A stretch of 64,000 nt of DNA, from positions 62,001 to 126,000 of the forward strand of contig NZ_JANQLX010000010.1 in the NCBI RefSeq assembly GCF_028280385.1, read 5' to 3'. How positions within the stretch are numbered: the first letter of the stretch is position 1; every line of letters begins with the position of its first letter. This document shows, one piece after another, positions 51,412 to 60,853 of this stretch. Position numbers and translations under genes: made by a program. This stretch comes from Allomuricauda sp. Its GTDB lineage: Bacteria; Bacteroidota; Bacteroidia; Flavobacteriales; Flavobacteriaceae. The notes under the pieces are model-generated. The model was not told the origin of the DNA. It made no database searches and saw only the letters and a program-made list of their open reading frames with translations.

Positions 51412-52128
51412 ATGACAAAACTGAGCGTTAATATCAACAAGCTCGCCACCCTAAGAAATTCGAGAGGGGGAAATGTCCCCAATTTGGTTCAGTTCGCTAT
51501 GGATATCGAATCTTTCGGGGCACAGGGCATAACCATACACCCCAGACCAGATGAACGCCATATTAAATATCAGGACGCCCGCGACCTGAAAAAAGTGGTC
51601 ACTACTGAATTCAATATTGAGGGCAACCCCGTTCCAAAGTTTGTGGATTTGGTGCTCGAAGTACGGCCCACACAAGTTACCTTGGTTCCCGATGCAGAGG
51701 ATGCCATAACCTCCAATGCGGGCTGGGACACCGTAAAACATAAGGACTTTCTTGTAAACATTATAAAGACCTTCAAGGAAAACGGAATCCGTACCTCTAT
51801 TTTTGTGGATCCCAAGGTTGACATGATAAAAGGTGCTGCCAAAACAGGTACCGACCGCATTGAGCTGTACACGGAAAGCTTTGCGGAAAACTTTACCAAA
51901 GGCAAGAAAAACGAGGGAATTCAAGACTTTGTGGATGCCGCCCAAATGGCCCACCAATTGGGACTGGGAATCAATGCAGGCCACGACCTTAGCCTGGACA
52001 ACATCAAATTTTTTAAGGACAACATTCCCCATTTGCTGGAAGTCTCCATTGGCCACGCGCTTATTTGTGAGTCCATTTATCTTGGATTGGAAAATGTGGT
52101 GAATATGTATTTGCACCGATTGAAATAA
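51412..52128 (+). CDS. pdxJ: pyridoxine 5'-phosphate synthase
   Basis: Closes the pyridoxine ring from 3-amino-1-hydroxyacetone phosphate and deoxyxylulose phosphate; 238 residues, TIM barrel. It starts MTKLSVNINKLATLRNSRGG and contains GITIHPRPDERHI, VTLVPDAEDAITSNAGWD, TGTDRIELYTESFAE, LGLGINAGHDLS and VSIGHALICESI. ATGs and stops show the esterase gene starting inside its stop (TAATG). Confidence 0.97.
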   Translation: MTKLSVNINKLATLRNSRGGNVPNLVQFAMDIESFGAQGITIHPRPDERHIKYQDARDLKKVVTTEFNIEGNPVPKFVDLVLEVRPTQVTLVPDAEDAITSNAGWDTVKHKDFLVNIIKTFKENGIRTSIFVDPKVDMIKGAAKTGTDRIELYTESFAENFTKGKKNEGIQDFVDAAQMAHQLGLGINAGHDLSLDNIKFFKDNIPHLLEVSIGHALICESIYLGLENVVNMYLHRLK

Positions 52129-52898
52129 TGGAAGTATTGCATTCAAAAATATTGGGAGAGGGCAAACCCTTGATCATCCTTCACGGATTTCTGGGGATGT
52201 CGGACAATTGGAAGACCCTGGGCAATCAATATGCCCAACATGGGTTCCAGGTACATTTGGTGGATCAAAGAAATCACGGAAAAAGTTTTCATGCCACCGA
52301 ATTTGATTACGACCTGTTGCGTGATGACGTAATCCGATATTTAGATGATCACCAACTTGCCACCGTGGACCTTATAGGACATTCCATGGGCGGAAAAACA
52401 GCCATGCAATTGGCCACATCCCAACCAGAACGCCTAAACAGGTTATTGGTTGCGGACATCTCCCCGAAGTACTATCCGCCCCACCATCAATATATATTGG
52501 ATGCCCTTGGCCATTTGGATTTTGATACCATAAGCTCCAGAAAGGAGGCAGACGATGTACTCGCGCAACATTTGGAAGAATTTGGCATTCGGCAGTTTTT
52601 GCTAAAGAACCTATACTGGGTAACACCAGGAAAATTGGGACTTCGCTTTAATTATGAAGTACTCAAGGACAAAATGGATGAAATAGGGGAAAACATCAGT
52701 TCCACAGCTACTTTTAGCGGACCTACCCTCTTTCTTAGGGGAGACCGATCAGAATACATTCTGCCCAATGATATTCCTGAAATCAAAAGGCATTTCCCAA
52801 ACGCCGATGTGCAGACCATTGAAAATGCCGGGCACTGGCTACATGCAGAAAACCCCAAACAGTTTTTCGAAAAATCCCTCCAATTTTTAAATTCTTAA
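52128..52898 (+). CDS. alpha/beta hydrolase (YbfF-like esterase)
   Basis: 256 residues. Shows the oxyanion HGFLGMSDNWKTL, nucleophile in GHSMGGKTAMQLA, LRGDRSEYI (acid) and GHWLHAENPKQF (His). Start ATG 52128 overlaps the pdxJ stop by one base, so translation is coupled; why an esterase accompanies pdxJ is unclear, although this pairing is common in Bacteroidota. Confidence 0.9.
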   Translation: MEVLHSKILGEGKPLIILHGFLGMSDNWKTLGNQYAQHGFQVHLVDQRNHGKSFHATEFDYDLLRDDVIRYLDDHQLATVDLIGHSMGGKTAMQLATSQPERLNRLLVADISPKYYPPHHQYILDALGHLDFDTISSRKEADDVLAQHLEEFGIRQFLLKNLYWVTPGKLGLRFNYEVLKDKMDEIGENISSTATFSGPTLFLRGDRSEYILPNDIPEIKRHFPNADVQTIENAGHWLHAENPKQFFEKSLQFLNS

Positions 52899-52913
52899 AA
52901 TTAGCGGCATTTT

Positions 52914-52929
52914 ATTATGCATGCATAAT
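52914..52929. promoter_or_regulatory. 16-bp palindrome matching the etfB operator
   Basis: ATTATGCATGCATAAT, a perfect palindrome and the centre of the 28-bp palindrome at 14549-14576. It is 16 bases upstream of the -33 element of the SGNH hydrolase gene, a position fitting an activator, or a repressor acting by looping. Confidence 0.7.
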
Positions 52930-52945
52930 TTTTTTACCCATTTTA

Positions 52946-52976
52946 TTGTCTGGATAACAATTTTGATCTAGATTTG
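52946..52976 (+). promoter_or_regulatory. promoter of the SGNH hydrolase gene
   Basis: TTG (52946-52948), 20-base spacer, TAGATTTG (52969-52976): a full Bacteroidota -33/-7 promoter. Start site near 52983, about 47 bases before the ATG. Confidence 0.65.
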
Positions 52977-53029
52977 GTACCATTGGATTAACCCCTTGTT
53001 AACATAAACTAACTCTAACAGATAATAAG

Positions 53030-54604
53030 ATGAAAAAGTTTTATGCCCTAATGCTCCCCCTTATAGGGTTAATGATTGCATGTGAAGATGATGCGGCACC
53101 AGTTGCCATAGATCCAGACCCCATTGAACACACCTCTGGAACTGCCAATTTTGCGAACTATGTGGCTGTGGGCAATTCCCTAACCGCTGGTTTTTCCGAT
53201 AACGCATTGTTTATAGATGGACAAGCAGCATCCTTTCCCAATATGTTGGCCACCCAGTTTGCACTGGCAGGTGGTGGGGATTTTAATATCCCTTTTATGG
53301 CCGATAACCTGGGAGGTGCCACCTTGGGCGGTACCCCTATTTTAGGAAACCGCTTGATTTTACAGTTTACACCTGATGGTCCCGCTCCAACCCCAAAAAC
53401 TGGAACTGGAACCACGGAGATATCCAATAAACTGACAGGATCCTTTAACAATTATGGTATTCCCGGAGCAAAAAGTTATGAATTGTTGGCTCCAGGATAT
53501 GGAAGTGTGGCTGGTGTTGGCGCAGGAACCGCAAACCCCTATTTTGCACGCTTTTCCTCTTCAGACGGCACTACCGTAGTAGGCGATGCCGCAGCGCAGG
53601 GCGCTACCTTTTTTACTACTTGGATAGGCTCCAACGATATTTTGCTCTATGCCACCAATGGGGGGGCAGGAACCGACCAAACCGGCAATACGGATCCAAC
53701 TTCATATGAAAGAATAGACATTACGGACCCCTTGGTATTTGCGGGTTCCCTTGATGCAATCCTGCAAGCCATGACCGCAGGCGGTGCAGATGGGGTCATA
53801 GCCAATCTGCCCAATGTGGTGGATATTCCGTTTTTCACCACAATACCGTATGCTCCTTTAAGCCCCGAAAATCCTGATTTTGCCCCGCAGATTCCAGTAT
53901 TGAATGCTCAATTTGCTGGCTTAAATCAAGTTTTTCAGTTATTGGGTGCTCCAGAGCGTCAATTCGTTTTTTCGGAAACTGCAGCCAGCCCAATCATTAT
54001 TCATGATGAGGATTTGGCAAACTTATCCACTGAAATTACTACCGCTTTGGTTAACGGCGGTTTGGACGTACCAACGGCCACAATTACTGGTTTGCTTTAC
54101 GGCCAGGCGCGGCAAGCAAATGCCGATGATTTGATTGTACTTACTGCGCGACCTGAAATAGCTGCTTTTAACCAAGACGCTTTTGAAATGTTGACGGGAC
54201 TGGGTGTGGAAGCTGCAACCGCTGGACAATTATCCGTAAACGGGGTAACTTATCCTATGCCGGACCAATGGGTATTGACCCCAGAAGAGCAAACATCCAT
54301 TGAAACAGCTTTGACCGCATACAATACCACTATAGAAGCCTTGGCAACACAATACGACCTTGGTTTTGTGGATATGAATGCTAAGTTGACCGAGCTTCGG
54401 GAAACAGGGTTTCCTCAAACAGACGGCAGTGTAGTGACCAATGTTTTTGCCACCGGTGGCGGGTTCTCCTTGGATGGTGTTCACCCTGCGCCTAGAGGCT
54501 ATGCCATTGTGGCCAACGCCTTTTTGGAGGTCATCAACGCCAAATTTGGCTCCAATCTCCCTCCTGTGGAACCTCTAAATTTTACAGGGCTCTATATCGA
54601 TTGA
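53030..54604 (+). CDS. SGNH/GDSL hydrolase lipoprotein
   Basis: 524 residues. Lipobox LMIA-Cys18, so it is anchored in the envelope. Block I VAVGNSLTAGFSD with nucleophile Ser50, block III IGSNDILLYA, block V DGVHPAPRGYAIVANAF (Asp/His). The family is esterases and lipases; the large insertion (about 80-200 and 300-420) is common in outer-membrane Flavobacteriia members. Shares its operator with etfBA, which suggests a lipid or fatty-ester substrate. Terminator after the stop. Confidence 0.85.
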   Translation: MKKFYALMLPLIGLMIACEDDAAPVAIDPDPIEHTSGTANFANYVAVGNSLTAGFSDNALFIDGQAASFPNMLATQFALAGGGDFNIPFMADNLGGATLGGTPILGNRLILQFTPDGPAPTPKTGTGTTEISNKLTGSFNNYGIPGAKSYELLAPGYGSVAGVGAGTANPYFARFSSSDGTTVVGDAAAQGATFFTTWIGSNDILLYATNGGAGTDQTGNTDPTSYERIDITDPLVFAGSLDAILQAMTAGGADGVIANLPNVVDIPFFTTIPYAPLSPENPDFAPQIPVLNAQFAGLNQVFQLLGAPERQFVFSETAASPIIIHDEDLANLSTEITTALVNGGLDVPTATITGLLYGQARQANADDLIVLTARPEIAAFNQDAFEMLTGLGVEAATAGQLSVNGVTYPMPDQWVLTPEEQTSIETALTAYNTTIEALATQYDLGFVDMNAKLTELRETGFPQTDGSVVTNVFATGGGFSLDGVHPAPRGYAIVANAFLEVINAKFGSNLPPVEPLNFTGLYID

Positions 54605-54631
54605 TCTACATTTAATTTCATTATATTCAAG

Positions 54632-54656
54632 GCACCGTTTGCAACGGTGCTTTTTT
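54632..54656 (+). terminator. intrinsic terminator after SGNH hydrolase gene
   Basis: GCACCGTT (54632-54639) and AACGGTGC (54643-54650) with a three-base loop, followed by TTTTTT (54651-54656). Confidence 0.93.
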
Positions 54657-54676
54657 ATGCACGTAATCCAAATCCT

Positions 54677-55021
54677 ATGAAATTAATTATCCGACTTCTC
54701 TTGAATGCCCTTGCGGTTGTCATCCTAAGCTATGTACTGCCAGGTGTGGGTGTAGACTCGTACCAGACCGCGATCATTGTCGCCCTGGTGCTCAGTATTC
54801 TCAATTTTTTGGTAAAGCCCATACTGGTCATACTCACCCTGCCCATCACCATTGTAACCCTGGGCCTATTCCTGTTGGTCATTAACGCCATAATAATTTT
54901 AACTGCGGCCCATTTTATATCGGGTTTCCAGGTTTCAGGCGTTTTATGGGCCATAATTTTTAGTCTTTTGCTCTCCTTATTGCAATCCATTTTACACTCA
55001 ATTTTAAAAGAGGAGAAATAA
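54677..55021 (+). CDS. phage-holin-family (PF04020-type) four-helix membrane protein
   Basis: 114 residues from ATG 54677 (an upstream in-frame start at 54647 lies inside the preceding terminator). Four hydrophobic helices: LIIRLLLNALAVVILSYVL, AIIVALVLSILNFLVKPIL, ITIVTLGLFLLVINAIIIL and VLWAIIFSLLLSLLQSIL. KPILVILTLPITIVTLGLF is the family block. Despite the name this is a widespread chromosomal membrane protein, not evidence of a phage. Confidence 0.9.
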   Translation: MKLIIRLLLNALAVVILSYVLPGVGVDSYQTAIIVALVLSILNFLVKPILVILTLPITIVTLGLFLLVINAIIILTAAHFISGFQVSGVLWAIIFSLLLSLLQSILHSILKEEK

Positions 55022-55120
55022 AAAAGTTTCCGTTTGGAATTCAACACTTTAAAAAGTTGTCCCACTGCGGAAAATCCCTTACTTTTGCCACCCATTTTTG
55101 AATAGCAAATAAGGCAGGAG

Positions 55121-56443
55121 ATGAATATCACAAAAGAGCAGATTGATGAGCTTAATGCGGTGGTTAAAGTTGCCATCAGCAAGGATGATTATCAAGAAAA
55201 AGTTGATAAAATCCTAAAGGACTACAGAAAACAGGCCAATATTCCTGGGTTCCGTAAAGGTCAGGTACCTATGGGCTTGATCAAAAAGCAGTACGGTAAA
55301 GCTGTTTTGGTTGACGAAGTGAACAAATTGCTTCAGGACAACCTCAATAAATATCTTACCGAGGAAAAATTGGATGTTTTGGGAAATCCACTTCCCAAAC
55401 AACAAGACAATTTTGATTGGGACAATGACAACCTCGATTTCGAATTTGAGTTGGGTCTTGCCCCAAACTTTGATGTAAAGGTAAAAACCAAAAAAGCCGT
55501 TACCCATTACAAGATCGTTGCCGATAAAAAAATGATCGACGAGCAAGTCGAGCGCATCCAAAAGCAATACGGGAAGTTGGTTTCAAAGTCCGAAGTGGGC
55601 AAGAAAGATGAGCTTACCGGTTCTTTTGTAAACGAAGCCGAGGAAATTGAGCACAAGACGACCATCGAACTGGATAAAATCAAAAGTAAAAAAGCTGTAG
55701 ACGCTTTAGTGGGCACCAAAACGGGCGAAAGCGTTGTGTTAAAAACCAAAGGACTCTTTAAAGAAGATTATTTCCTTTCCAGCGCCCTTGGAATTGATAG
55801 GGAAAGAGCGGAAAAATTGAATATTGAGGTAACCTTTACCGTGGAGGAAATCAATGAGCGTCAACCTGCCACCCTTGACCAAGAGCTGTTCGACAAACTT
55901 TTCGGGAAGGACAGTGTAACCTCTGAAAAAGAGCTTCGTGACCGTATCAAGGAAGATTCAGAAAAGCAATTTGAGCAACAGTCCGATCAAAAATTGCTTA
56001 ACGATATCACAGAAAAGTTGATTGACGACACCAAATTTGACCTTCCATCGGAATTCCTAAAAAAATGGATTCAGGTAAGCGGTGAAAATCCCTTGACAGA
56101 CGATGAGGCCAGTGAAGAATTTGAAAAATCGGAGAAAGGGCTGCGTTACCAATTGATTGAAGGTAAGATCATCAAGGAAAACAATCTTCAGGTGGAGTTT
56201 GACGAGCTCAAGGAATTTGCAAAAGGATTCATCAAATCCCAGATGGCACAATATGGGCATTTGGACCCCAAGGAAGAAGAATTGGAAAACGTGGCGGCCA
56301 GGGTGATGGGCAACCAAGACGAAGTAAAAAGACTTTCTGAGCAGCTTATGAGCCAGAAATTGCTTGATTTCTATAAGGAACATGCCAACCTTAAGACCAA
56401 AGAGGTCACCTATGAGGATTTCGTAAAGGAGGCCTATAGCTAG
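55121..56443 (+). CDS. tig: trigger factor
   Basis: Ribosome-associated chaperone, 440 residues. N-terminal ribosome-binding domain with the signature IPGFRKGQVPMGLIKKQYG (about 37-55), the middle PPIase-like domain (about 140-240) and the C-terminal helical arms (VTSEKELRDRIKEDSEKQFEQQ, VMGNQDEVKRLSEQLMSQK). Followed by terminator, then clpP and clpX, the classical order. Confidence 0.97.
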   Translation: MNITKEQIDELNAVVKVAISKDDYQEKVDKILKDYRKQANIPGFRKGQVPMGLIKKQYGKAVLVDEVNKLLQDNLNKYLTEEKLDVLGNPLPKQQDNFDWDNDNLDFEFELGLAPNFDVKVKTKKAVTHYKIVADKKMIDEQVERIQKQYGKLVSKSEVGKKDELTGSFVNEAEEIEHKTTIELDKIKSKKAVDALVGTKTGESVVLKTKGLFKEDYFLSSALGIDRERAEKLNIEVTFTVEEINERQPATLDQELFDKLFGKDSVTSEKELRDRIKEDSEKQFEQQSDQKLLNDITEKLIDDTKFDLPSEFLKKWIQVSGENPLTDDEASEEFEKSEKGLRYQLIEGKIIKENNLQVEFDELKEFAKGFIKSQMAQYGHLDPKEEELENVAARVMGNQDEVKRLSEQLMSQKLLDFYKEHANLKTKEVTYEDFVKEAYS

Positions 56444-56477
56444 TCCGCCCAGCTAAAAGAAAAATAAGTATCTTTAC

Positions 56478-56513
56478 GGTGCCGGAAAGTGATTTTTTCG
56501 GCACCTTTTTTTT
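56478..56513 (+). terminator. intrinsic terminator after tig
   Basis: GGTGCCG (56478-56484) and CGGCACC (56499-56505), then TTTTTTTT (56506-56513). Confidence 0.92.
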
Positions 56514-56535
56514 AAGCAAAATCGAAAGAAATCCT

Positions 56536-57216
56536 ATGGATTACGGAAAAGAATTCAAAAAATATGCCACCCAACACCATGGGATCAACAGCATGTATTA
56601 CGATCAAATCGTAAGCAGCATGTATCCTGTGAACATGACCCCAAATATCATTGAGGAAAGACAATTGAACGCCATTGCAATGGATGTTTTTTCGCGTTTG
56701 ATGATGGACCGTATCATCTTTTTGGGAACCGGAATCAATGATCAGGTGGCCAATATTGTCCAGGCGCAGCTGCTTTTTCTTGAAAGCGCCGATGCCTCCA
56801 AGGACATCCAAATCTATATAAATTCGCCTGGAGGCAGTGTTTATGCCGGATTGGGCATTTACGATACCATGCAGTTCATTAAACCTGACGTGGCCACCAT
56901 CTGCACCGGAATTGCCGCATCCATGGCCGCCGTTCTACTTTGTGCCGGGCAGGAGGGCAAACGAAGCGGACTTACCCATTCCAGGGTCATGATCCACCAA
57001 CCTATGGGTGGTGCCCAAGGTCAGGCAAGTGATATTGAAATTACAGCAAGGGAAATTCTAAAGCTCAAAGATGAGCTCTACCATATTATATCCAAACACT
57101 CCGGACAGAAGTTTGACAAAGTCAGTGAAGATAGCGATCGGGATTACTGGATGAAGGCGGAAGAAGCCAAAAAATACGGTATGATCGACGAAATATTGGT
57201 AAGGGATAAGTCCTAA
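56536..57216 (+). CDS. clpP: ATP-dependent Clp protease proteolytic subunit
   Basis: Serine peptidase barrel partnering ClpX; 226 residues from ATG 56536 (an in-frame codon at 56479 falls in the tig terminator and is rejected). Catalytic Ser129 (TGIAASMAAVLL), His154 (RVMIHQPMGG) and an Asp near 203 (SDRDYWMKAEEA). Longer N-terminus than Escherichia coli ClpP. clpX follows after 96 bases. Confidence 0.97.
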   Translation: MDYGKEFKKYATQHHGINSMYYDQIVSSMYPVNMTPNIIEERQLNAIAMDVFSRLMMDRIIFLGTGINDQVANIVQAQLLFLESADASKDIQIYINSPGGSVYAGLGIYDTMQFIKPDVATICTGIAASMAAVLLCAGQEGKRSGLTHSRVMIHQPMGGAQGQASDIEITAREILKLKDELYHIISKHSGQKFDKVSEDSDRDYWMKAEEAKKYGMIDEILVRDKS

Positions 57217-57312
57217 ATTCGAACAAAAGGGTTAAAAAACAGGTTGTTGGCACAAACCAAATCCCGTTTTTTTCCGTTATTGTGGTTGAACTTTACGTGT
57301 TAGTTCGTTATT

Positions 57313-58548
57313 ATGGCAAAGGAAAACTTGGAATGTTCTTTTTGTGGCAGAAAAAAACCAGAAACAAATCTATTGATTGCTGGCCTGGATGCCCATATCT
57401 GTGATCGCTGCATTGAACAAGCACATAGTATTGTTGCAGAAGAATCCAAACAATCAAAAAATCAGGACCTTTCCTCGGAGTTGGTGCTAAAGAAGCCTAT
57501 GGAAATCCGGGATTTCCTGGACACCTTTGTCATTGGTCAGGAACGTACCAAAAAGGTGATGTCCGTGGCCGTGTACAACCATTACAAAAGATTGTTGCAG
57601 CCTAAAGGGAAGGACGACGAGGTAGAAATCCAAAAAAGTAATATTGTAATGGTGGGGCAGACCGGAACGGGAAAAACCCTGATTGCCAAGACCATTGCCC
57701 GCATGCTCAATGTGCCCTTGGCCATTGTGGATGCCACAGTGCTGACTGAAGCCGGATATGTTGGGGAAGATGTGGAAAGTATTTTGACCCGATTGCTCCA
57801 AGCTGCTGATTACAATCTGGAAAAAGCAGAGCGAGGCATTGTTTTTATTGATGAAATCGATAAGATAGCCCGTAAAAGTGATAACCCTTCCATCACCAGG
57901 GATGTTTCCGGGGAAGGCGTACAACAAGGTCTTTTAAAGCTTTTGGAGGGCACAGTGGTTAACGTTCCGCCCAAAGGTGGACGCAAACACCCAGACCAAA
58001 AATTCATTGAGGTAAATACCGAAAACATCCTCTTTGTTGCCGGTGGTGCTTTTGATGGTATTGAACGTATCATCACCAAAAGACTGAATATGCAGGCGGT
58101 AGGTTATAGTGCTTCCAAGGCCGAGGATCGTCTGGATAATGAAAATATCCTGCAATATATCATACCAAAAGATTTAAAGGAATTTGGATTGATTCCGGAA
58201 ATTATTGGCAGGCTGCCGGTATTGACCCATATGAATCCCTTGGACTCCAAAACCCTGAGGGCCATACTTACCGAACCCAAGAACGCCATCATCAAGCAAT
58301 ACGAAAAATTGTTTGCCATGGACGGGATTACTTTTACCATCACAGAACAGGCCTTGACCTATATTGTGGATAAAGCGGTAGAGTATAAATTGGGTGCCCG
58401 CGGATTGCGTTCCCTTTGCGAGGCGGTATTTACAGATGCCATGTTTGAACTGCCAAGCACAGAGGACAAGGAATTCAAAGTGACCAAGGCCTATGCGGAA
58501 GAAAAACTTTCGCATGAAACCATCAAGAAGCTTAAAGCGGTTTCCTAG
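57313..58548 (+). CDS. clpX: Clp protease ATP-binding subunit ClpX
   Basis: AAA+ unfoldase, 411 residues. Zinc-binding domain [10 protein letters not shown] (Cys8, Cys11) and ICDRC (Cys30, Cys33); Walker [14 protein letters not shown], Walker [15 protein letters not shown], sensor and [11 protein letters not shown] segments, and [13 protein letters not shown]. The ClpP-binding IGF-type loop is not clear at a glance. Its stop shares CTAG with the stop of the convergent hydrolase gene. Confidence 0.97.
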   Translation: MAKENLECSFCGRKKPETNLLIAGLDAHICDRCIEQAHSIVAEESKQSKNQDLSSELVLKKPMEIRDFLDTFVIGQERTKKVMSVAVYNHYKRLLQPKGKDDEVEIQKSNIVMVGQTGTGKTLIAKTIARMLNVPLAIVDATVLTEAGYVGEDVESILTRLLQAADYNLEKAERGIVFIDEIDKIARKSDNPSITRDVSGEGVQQGLLKLLEGTVVNVPPKGGRKHPDQKFIEVNTENILFVAGGAFDGIERIITKRLNMQAVGYSASKAEDRLDNENILQYIIPKDLKEFGLIPEIIGRLPVLTHMNPLDSKTLRAILTEPKNAIIKQYEKLFAMDGITFTITEQALTYIVDKAVEYKLGARGLRSLCEAVFTDAMFELPSTEDKEFKVTKAYAEEKLSHETIKKLKAVS

Positions 58549-59084
58549 ATTGCCTTTTTGGTTACCTTCTCCAAAAGATCTAAGCAGACTTCGGAAATGA
58601 TTTTTTCATCTGAATACAGTTGATGCCCAAAACTGGGTACTACATTGAGGTTTACCCCAACTTCTTTGGCCCATTTCATGCCGGGCTTGAACTTGTCGCA
58701 TTCCCCAAAAATTAGATTCATGGGAATATCCGGACTTTGGGATTCGTATCGGATTCTGGTCGGGGAAATTGCAGTTAGGGATTTTACCGGTAATCCTTTC
58801 AAAGCGGCTTTCCATGCCACGGTTCCACCGGTGCTAAAAGCCAGATAGTGGCTAGGTTCCTTTTCTTTCTTTAACAAATGCGCTACGGCAACATCAATTC
58901 CGCCATCAACAAATGCCTTATGGATGTTCTCTTCTGTAGATACAGGAACGTCTATATCCGCCAGTTGTTGAATGTCATAAAATACGATGTTATAATATTG
59001 TTGAAGGTATCCAAAATAAGAAGTAATCCAAAGACCCTTTTTTACCCCCCACATATCGGAGATAACAACCAATTTTTCAGCCAT
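58545..59084 (-). CDS. small alpha/beta-hydrolase-like protein
   Basis: 179 residues. Strand-rich N-terminus [16 protein letters not shown]; nucleophile-elbow-like [16 protein letters not shown] (Ser84), [22 protein letters not shown] (acid) and [12 protein letters not shown] (His). Shorter than usual, with no cap domain. Function unknown. Overlaps the clpX stop by four bases in a convergent layout. A 16-bp palindrome lies about 130 bases upstream. Confidence 0.8.
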   Translation of the reverse strand: MAEKLVVISDMWGVKKGLWITSYFGYLQQYYNIVFYDIQQLADIDVPVSTEENIHKAFVDGGIDVAVAHLLKKEKEPSHYLAFSTGGTVAWKAALKGLPVKSLTAISPTRIRYESQSPDIPMNLIFGECDKFKPGMKWAKEVGVNLNVVPSFGHQLYSDEKIISEVCLDLLEKVTKKAI

Positions 59085-59214
59085 GCCAGTTATATTTTAG
59101 TTTAGTTATAAGATGAGGGAACCTTATTATCGAATCCAAACTTCAACTTTAAACGCTAAAATCCCATATTTATTTGTCCAAAAGAAAAGATTGTTCGACG
59201 AATGGGGGTATTTA

Positions 59215-59230
59215 ACGAAAACGTTTTCGT
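59215..59230. promoter_or_regulatory. 16-bp palindrome ACGAAAACGTTTTCGT
   Basis: A perfect palindrome in the 153-base gap between the GH3 gene stop and the alpha/beta-hydrolase start. The sequence type (CG at the centre, AAAACGTTTT arms) resembles LacI-family operators. No T tract follows, so not a terminator. Which gene it serves is unclear; the downstream hydrolase gene is the natural candidate. Confidence 0.5.
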
Positions 59231-59237
59231 AAATCTG

Positions 59238-60755
59238 TTATTTATTCAGGTTCAGTTCCAGAAGTTCCTCCAAATAGCACCTCTCATTGGATAGCCGGGG
59301 TATTTTATGCTGCCCCCCCAGTTTGTTTTTTGATTTAAGCCAATCATGAAATAGGTTGGGTCTAGCTACGTGGACCGTGGGCATTTTTAAGGTGATATTG
59401 TTGTATCGTTTGGCCTCGTAGTCGGAATTGAGCGATTTAAGGGCATTGTCCAAAAACTCGGTAAAATAATCCACATCCTTGGGTGGTCTTCTGAATTCTA
59501 TCATCCATTCGTGGGCTCCCTTTTCACTACCGTTCATAAAAATGGGTGCCGCAGTGTAGTCCATGATCTCTGCATCGGTCTTTTGGCAAATCTGCTTTAA
59601 TGCCTCCTCTGCATTTTCAATGATCAATTCCTCCCCAAAGGCGTTGATATGGTGTTTGGTCCGTCCTGTTATCCTTATCCTGTATGGATTCGTGGAGGTA
59701 AACCGGACCGTATCCCCAATTTTATATCGCCAAAGTCCAGCGTTGGTGGTAATGACCATGGCGTAGTTCACTCCAGTTTTCACCTCCCACAAGGGCACGG
59801 CCTTTTCGTCTTTTTCATAGGTGTCCATGGGAATGAACTCATAAAAAATCCCGTAGTCCAACATCAGCAAAAGATCGTCCGCATTGTTTCTATCCTGAAT
59901 CCCAAAAAAACCCTCCGACGCATTATAGGTCTCATAAAAATTGAAGTTCTTTCTGGGTAATAGTTTTTTGTATTGATCCCTGTAAGGTGCAAAACTCACA
60001 CCTCCATGAAAATAGACCTCTAGGTTCTCCCAAATTTCAAATAGATGGTTTTTTCCGGTCTTCTTTAAGACATCATTGAGCAAAACCAACATCCATGAAG
60101 GAACACCGGCCAAGCTGGTTACGTTCTCCTGAATACTCTCCTCAATAATGGCCTCCAATTTGGATTCCCATTCGCTCATCAGGGATACTTTGCTGCTGGG
60201 CGTACTGCTATATTCTGCCCAAAGGGGCATATTATCAATCAAAATGGCGGATAGGTCTCCAAAAAATGTCCCATTGTCCTCGTAGAGCTCCTTGCTCCCC
60301 CCCAACCGCAAACTTTTGCCGCGGAACAATTGGGAATTTTCATTGTTGTTCAGGTACAAACACAATAAATCCTTGCTGGATTTGTAATGGCAGTCCTCCA
60401 AGGCCTCCGTACTGACGGGAATAAACTTACTTTTCGCATTGGTAGTTCCGCTGCTTTTGGCAAACCATTTTATGGTAGTGGGCCAAAATAAATTTTGTTC
60501 CCCTCTACGAGATCTTTCTATGAGTTCCGAAACCCCTTCATAATTCCGAATGGGCACCCTTGCGGCAAATTCCTCGTAGCTGATCTGATCTGCAAAACCA
60601 TATTCCCTACCTATCTGGGTATCCTTGGAAAAATCCACCAAATGTTGCAGCACCTCCTTTTGGACATCCAACGGATACTTGAGGAAAAGTTCTATCTGGT
60701 GATAGCGCTTTTTCAAAAGCCAAGAAGCTATGGAATTGAATAAAGGTATTGGCAT
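59238..60755 (-). CDS. GH3-type acyl-adenylate/amide ligase family protein
   Basis: 505 residues, soluble, similar to plant GH3 proteins and widespread in Bacteroidota. ATP/AMP motif FAKSSGTTNAKSKFIP near 110, YNASEGFFGIQ (motif 2), a MVITTNAGLWRYKIGDTVRF segment and RTKHHINAFGEELIIENAEEALKQI. GH3 enzymes adenylate a carboxylate and join it to an amino acid; the bacterial substrate is unknown. Confidence 0.93.
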   Translation of the reverse strand: MPIPLFNSIASWLLKKRYHQIELFLKYPLDVQKEVLQHLVDFSKDTQIGREYGFADQISYEEFAARVPIRNYEGVSELIERSRRGEQNLFWPTTIKWFAKSSGTTNAKSKFIPVSTEALEDCHYKSSKDLLCLYLNNNENSQLFRGKSLRLGGSKELYEDNGTFFGDLSAILIDNMPLWAEYSSTPSSKVSLMSEWESKLEAIIEESIQENVTSLAGVPSWMLVLLNDVLKKTGKNHLFEIWENLEVYFHGGVSFAPYRDQYKKLLPRKNFNFYETYNASEGFFGIQDRNNADDLLLMLDYGIFYEFIPMDTYEKDEKAVPLWEVKTGVNYAMVITTNAGLWRYKIGDTVRFTSTNPYRIRITGRTKHHINAFGEELIIENAEEALKQICQKTDAEIMDYTAAPIFMNGSEKGAHEWMIEFRRPPKDVDYFTEFLDNALKSLNSDYEAKRYNNITLKMPTVHVARPNLFHDWLKSKNKLGGQHKIPRLSNERCYLEELLELNLNK

Positions 60756-60853
60756 TTTTGGGTATCTTTAACCAAGTTTGGGGTTAGGCACTAAGGCTAA
60801 AATAGCGCTTCTGACCTTCATTATCAAATCAGTTAAAAAACACCCATTTTATC

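Noticed and set aside
51451..52146. Minus-strand frame of 231 codons
   Set aside because: Antisense to pdxJ, which is unmistakable.
54677..55021. 'Phage holin' as sign of a prophage
   Set aside because: This PF04020-type membrane protein is a normal chromosomal gene; no other phage genes are near.
56479..56535. N-terminal extension of clpP
   Set aside because: Would begin in the tig terminator stem; the normal ClpP start is at 56536.
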